DNA of 64,000 bases from assembly GCA_964625015.1 (NCBI GenBank), contig CAZUZI010000003.1, positions 1-64,000 of the forward strand, given 5' to 3'. The stretch is from UBA5209 sp964625015 (GTDB lineage: Bacteria; Patescibacteriota; Dojkabacteria; SC72). Position 1 is the stretch's first letter, and every line of letters starts with the position of its first letter. Below are positions 63,049-64,000 of the stretch, in pieces. The notes below the pieces were generated by a model that had not been told where the DNA came from, made no database searches, and worked only from the letters and a program-made list of their open reading frames with translations. A program made the position numbers and the translations under genes.

Positions 63049-64000
63049 TTAGAAAGAATACATCTTAGAGATATCTTTACCTAGAATAATAACAATATCA
63101 CCAGTTGTCATAAAAGATGGACGGCTATTTAATATTTCATATTGACCAGAAAATAAACTCGTTACTACCTCTGTAGACTTTTTAAAATCATTCTCATTAG
63201 GAATATAGAACTTTGTTGATTCTTCAATATTCGGTGCATTATCAAATCTGACAACCTCACAACCAGAATTAGCAATCTTTCTTGCGAAGGAAGAAGCTAA
63301 ACCAGAAATACCACTCGCGTTATAAACTTCAACTCTAATCCTCTCTTTCTCTATATCCCTATCAATCATTCTAGGAGTCTGTGCTCTCCACACAGAATCA
63401 TATTCTGTAAGCTTCATAAAATTCTGTATCCCACCACTTTCATTTTCTTTTGAATCAATGTATTGTGCATTTCCCAAATCAATAACGAATGGTTTTAAAT
63501 TAAGAATACTACTATTAATACTCTTCATTTGTGCAACAACACTTGGCAGAGAATTGTAAGATGAGTATATGACAGCATCCCTATCCTTAAATTTACTTGC
63601 TGAAAAGAGAAGATTAATCCAATTCAATCTTGATACAAAACCATTAAAAAAGAAAACATCCTCTGATACCTCTGAACCATTTTGATAATATTGAGAATAC
63701 ATAGTGTTACTATCAACCTCTCCTAGATTCTCTTGTAGAAGATTGTATGCATTAGAGTCAAACCATATATATTCATCTACCTTCATACCAAGCAACTCCT
63801 CTAGCTGCCATATTGCAAATTCTACTCCCTTACCAGGTTTCATAAATTCTCCAGCATATTTAAATCCAGAAACAGCGACAGCACTTCCGAAATCATTCTC
63901 TAATCCAGTATATAGTATCCAATTAGGTATATATATTAAGATAGAAAGATCTTTTTCAGTATTATGCGCATACATATACACCTTTTCTATCCTATCTTGA
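63049..64000 (-). CDS. LCP/LytR_C-family protein, N-terminus beyond the window
   Basis: The frame from stop at 63049 is open to the window edge at 64000, so an earlier start lies outside; an internal GTG at 63981 is not needed. The C-terminal domain (RVEVYNASGISGLASSFARKI to VIILGKD) is a LytR_C fold. The preceding part resembles the LCP catalytic domain (VYMYAHNTEKDLSILIYIPNW and LEELLGMKVDEYIWFD). LCP proteins transfer polyprenyl-linked glycans to peptidoglycan. The invariant Arg residues of the LCP pocket could not be located with certainty. Confidence 0.8.
   Translation of the reverse strand, partial: QDRIEKVYMYAHNTEKDLSILIYIPNWILYTGLENDFGSAVAVSGFKYAGEFMKPGKGVEFAIWQLEELLGMKVDEYIWFDSNAYNLLQENLGEVDSNTMYSQYYQNGSEVSEDVFFFNGFVSRLNWINLLFSASKFKDRDAVIYSSYNSLPSVVAQMKSINSSILNLKPFVIDLGNAQYIDSKENESGGIQNFMKLTEYDSVWRAQTPRMIDRDIEKERIRVEVYNASGISGLASSFARKIANSGCEVVRFDNAPNIEESTKFYIPNENDFKKSTEVVTSLFSGQYEILNSRPSFMTTGDIVIILGKDISKMYSF

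Noticed and set aside
1..64000. CRISPR array, tRNA genes or insertion sequences
   Set aside because: No spaced direct-repeat array, no tRNA cloverleaf with a TTCRA-type T-loop, and no transposase-like ORF were seen by eye. The repeats found are coding.

Overview
The window is AT-rich, tightly packed bacterial DNA with standard-code genes. The content suggests a member of the Candidate Phyla Radiation (Patescibacteria), perhaps near Dojkabacteria, Katanobacteria or Microgenomates. It has a compact genome style, a complete type IV pilus cluster, FemX-type, sortase and VanY-type cell-wall genes, very large repeat-rich surface proteins, many lineage-specific hypotheticals, and no LPS or outer-membrane genes. 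The lineage is an inference from gene style; no phylogeny could be run. Three 100-N scaffold gaps (754-853, 46566-46665, 51940-52039) interrupt the sequence.

Layout. 1-7791: a giant glycine-rich/FN3 surface protein, followed without spacing by an ABC ATPase and an FtsX/MacB-type permease. 7777-8721: a tRNA-dihydrouridine synthase on the minus strand. 8799-11920: a small membrane protein coupled to a membrane-anchored two-domain Clp-type AAA+ ATPase. 11999-14072: translation and RNA genes (rpmF, nusB, rnc, rpsP, khpA). 14073-34756 (minus): one long type IV pilus region, in transcription order pilB, pilT, pilC, major pilin, terminator, prepilin peptidase, five pilin/PilX-like minor proteins, a CheY-like receiver, two paralogous membrane-protein/secreted-protein pairs, then pilM-pilN-pilO. 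34832-35887: FemX-like. 35929-41871: DNA polymerase III delta-prime-like, gyrB, a small unknown, gyrA. 41920-46228: GNAT-like, two small ORFs, sortase, VanY carboxypeptidase, an unknown, a miniature putative sortase substrate and a family-2 glycosyltransferase.

46237-46884 is the most unusual locus. It is a self-contained noncoding transcription unit with its own consensus promoter, a series of long helices (including a 13-bp long-range closing stem), a complete canonical type III hammerhead ribozyme and an intrinsic terminator. 46882-51287 (minus): a glycosyltransferase and a 1193-residue membrane protein. 51465-54230: a repeat-containing coiled-coil/membrane protein and a small acidic partner. 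54263-55687: a Xer-type recombinase with unusual insertions, preceded by a 468-bp noncoding region holding a perfect DnaA-box sequence and inverted repeats. 56156-60454 (minus): a membrane protein, ruvB-ruvA-ruvC, an unknown and a YebC/PmpR-family gene. 60560-64000 (minus): a VirD4/TraD-like ATPase and an LCP-LytR_C protein cut by the window edge.

The genes serve three connected jobs: building and decorating the cell surface (pilus, adhesins, sortase, peptidoglycan enzymes, glycosyltransferases), core information processing (ribosomal proteins, gyrase, Ruv resolvasome), and an RNA-only locus of unknown role. Several promoters sit so close to the start codon that the mRNAs would be leaderless or nearly so (rpsP, dus, holB-like, sortase). 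Other genes have weak or tightly placed Shine-Dalgarno sequences.
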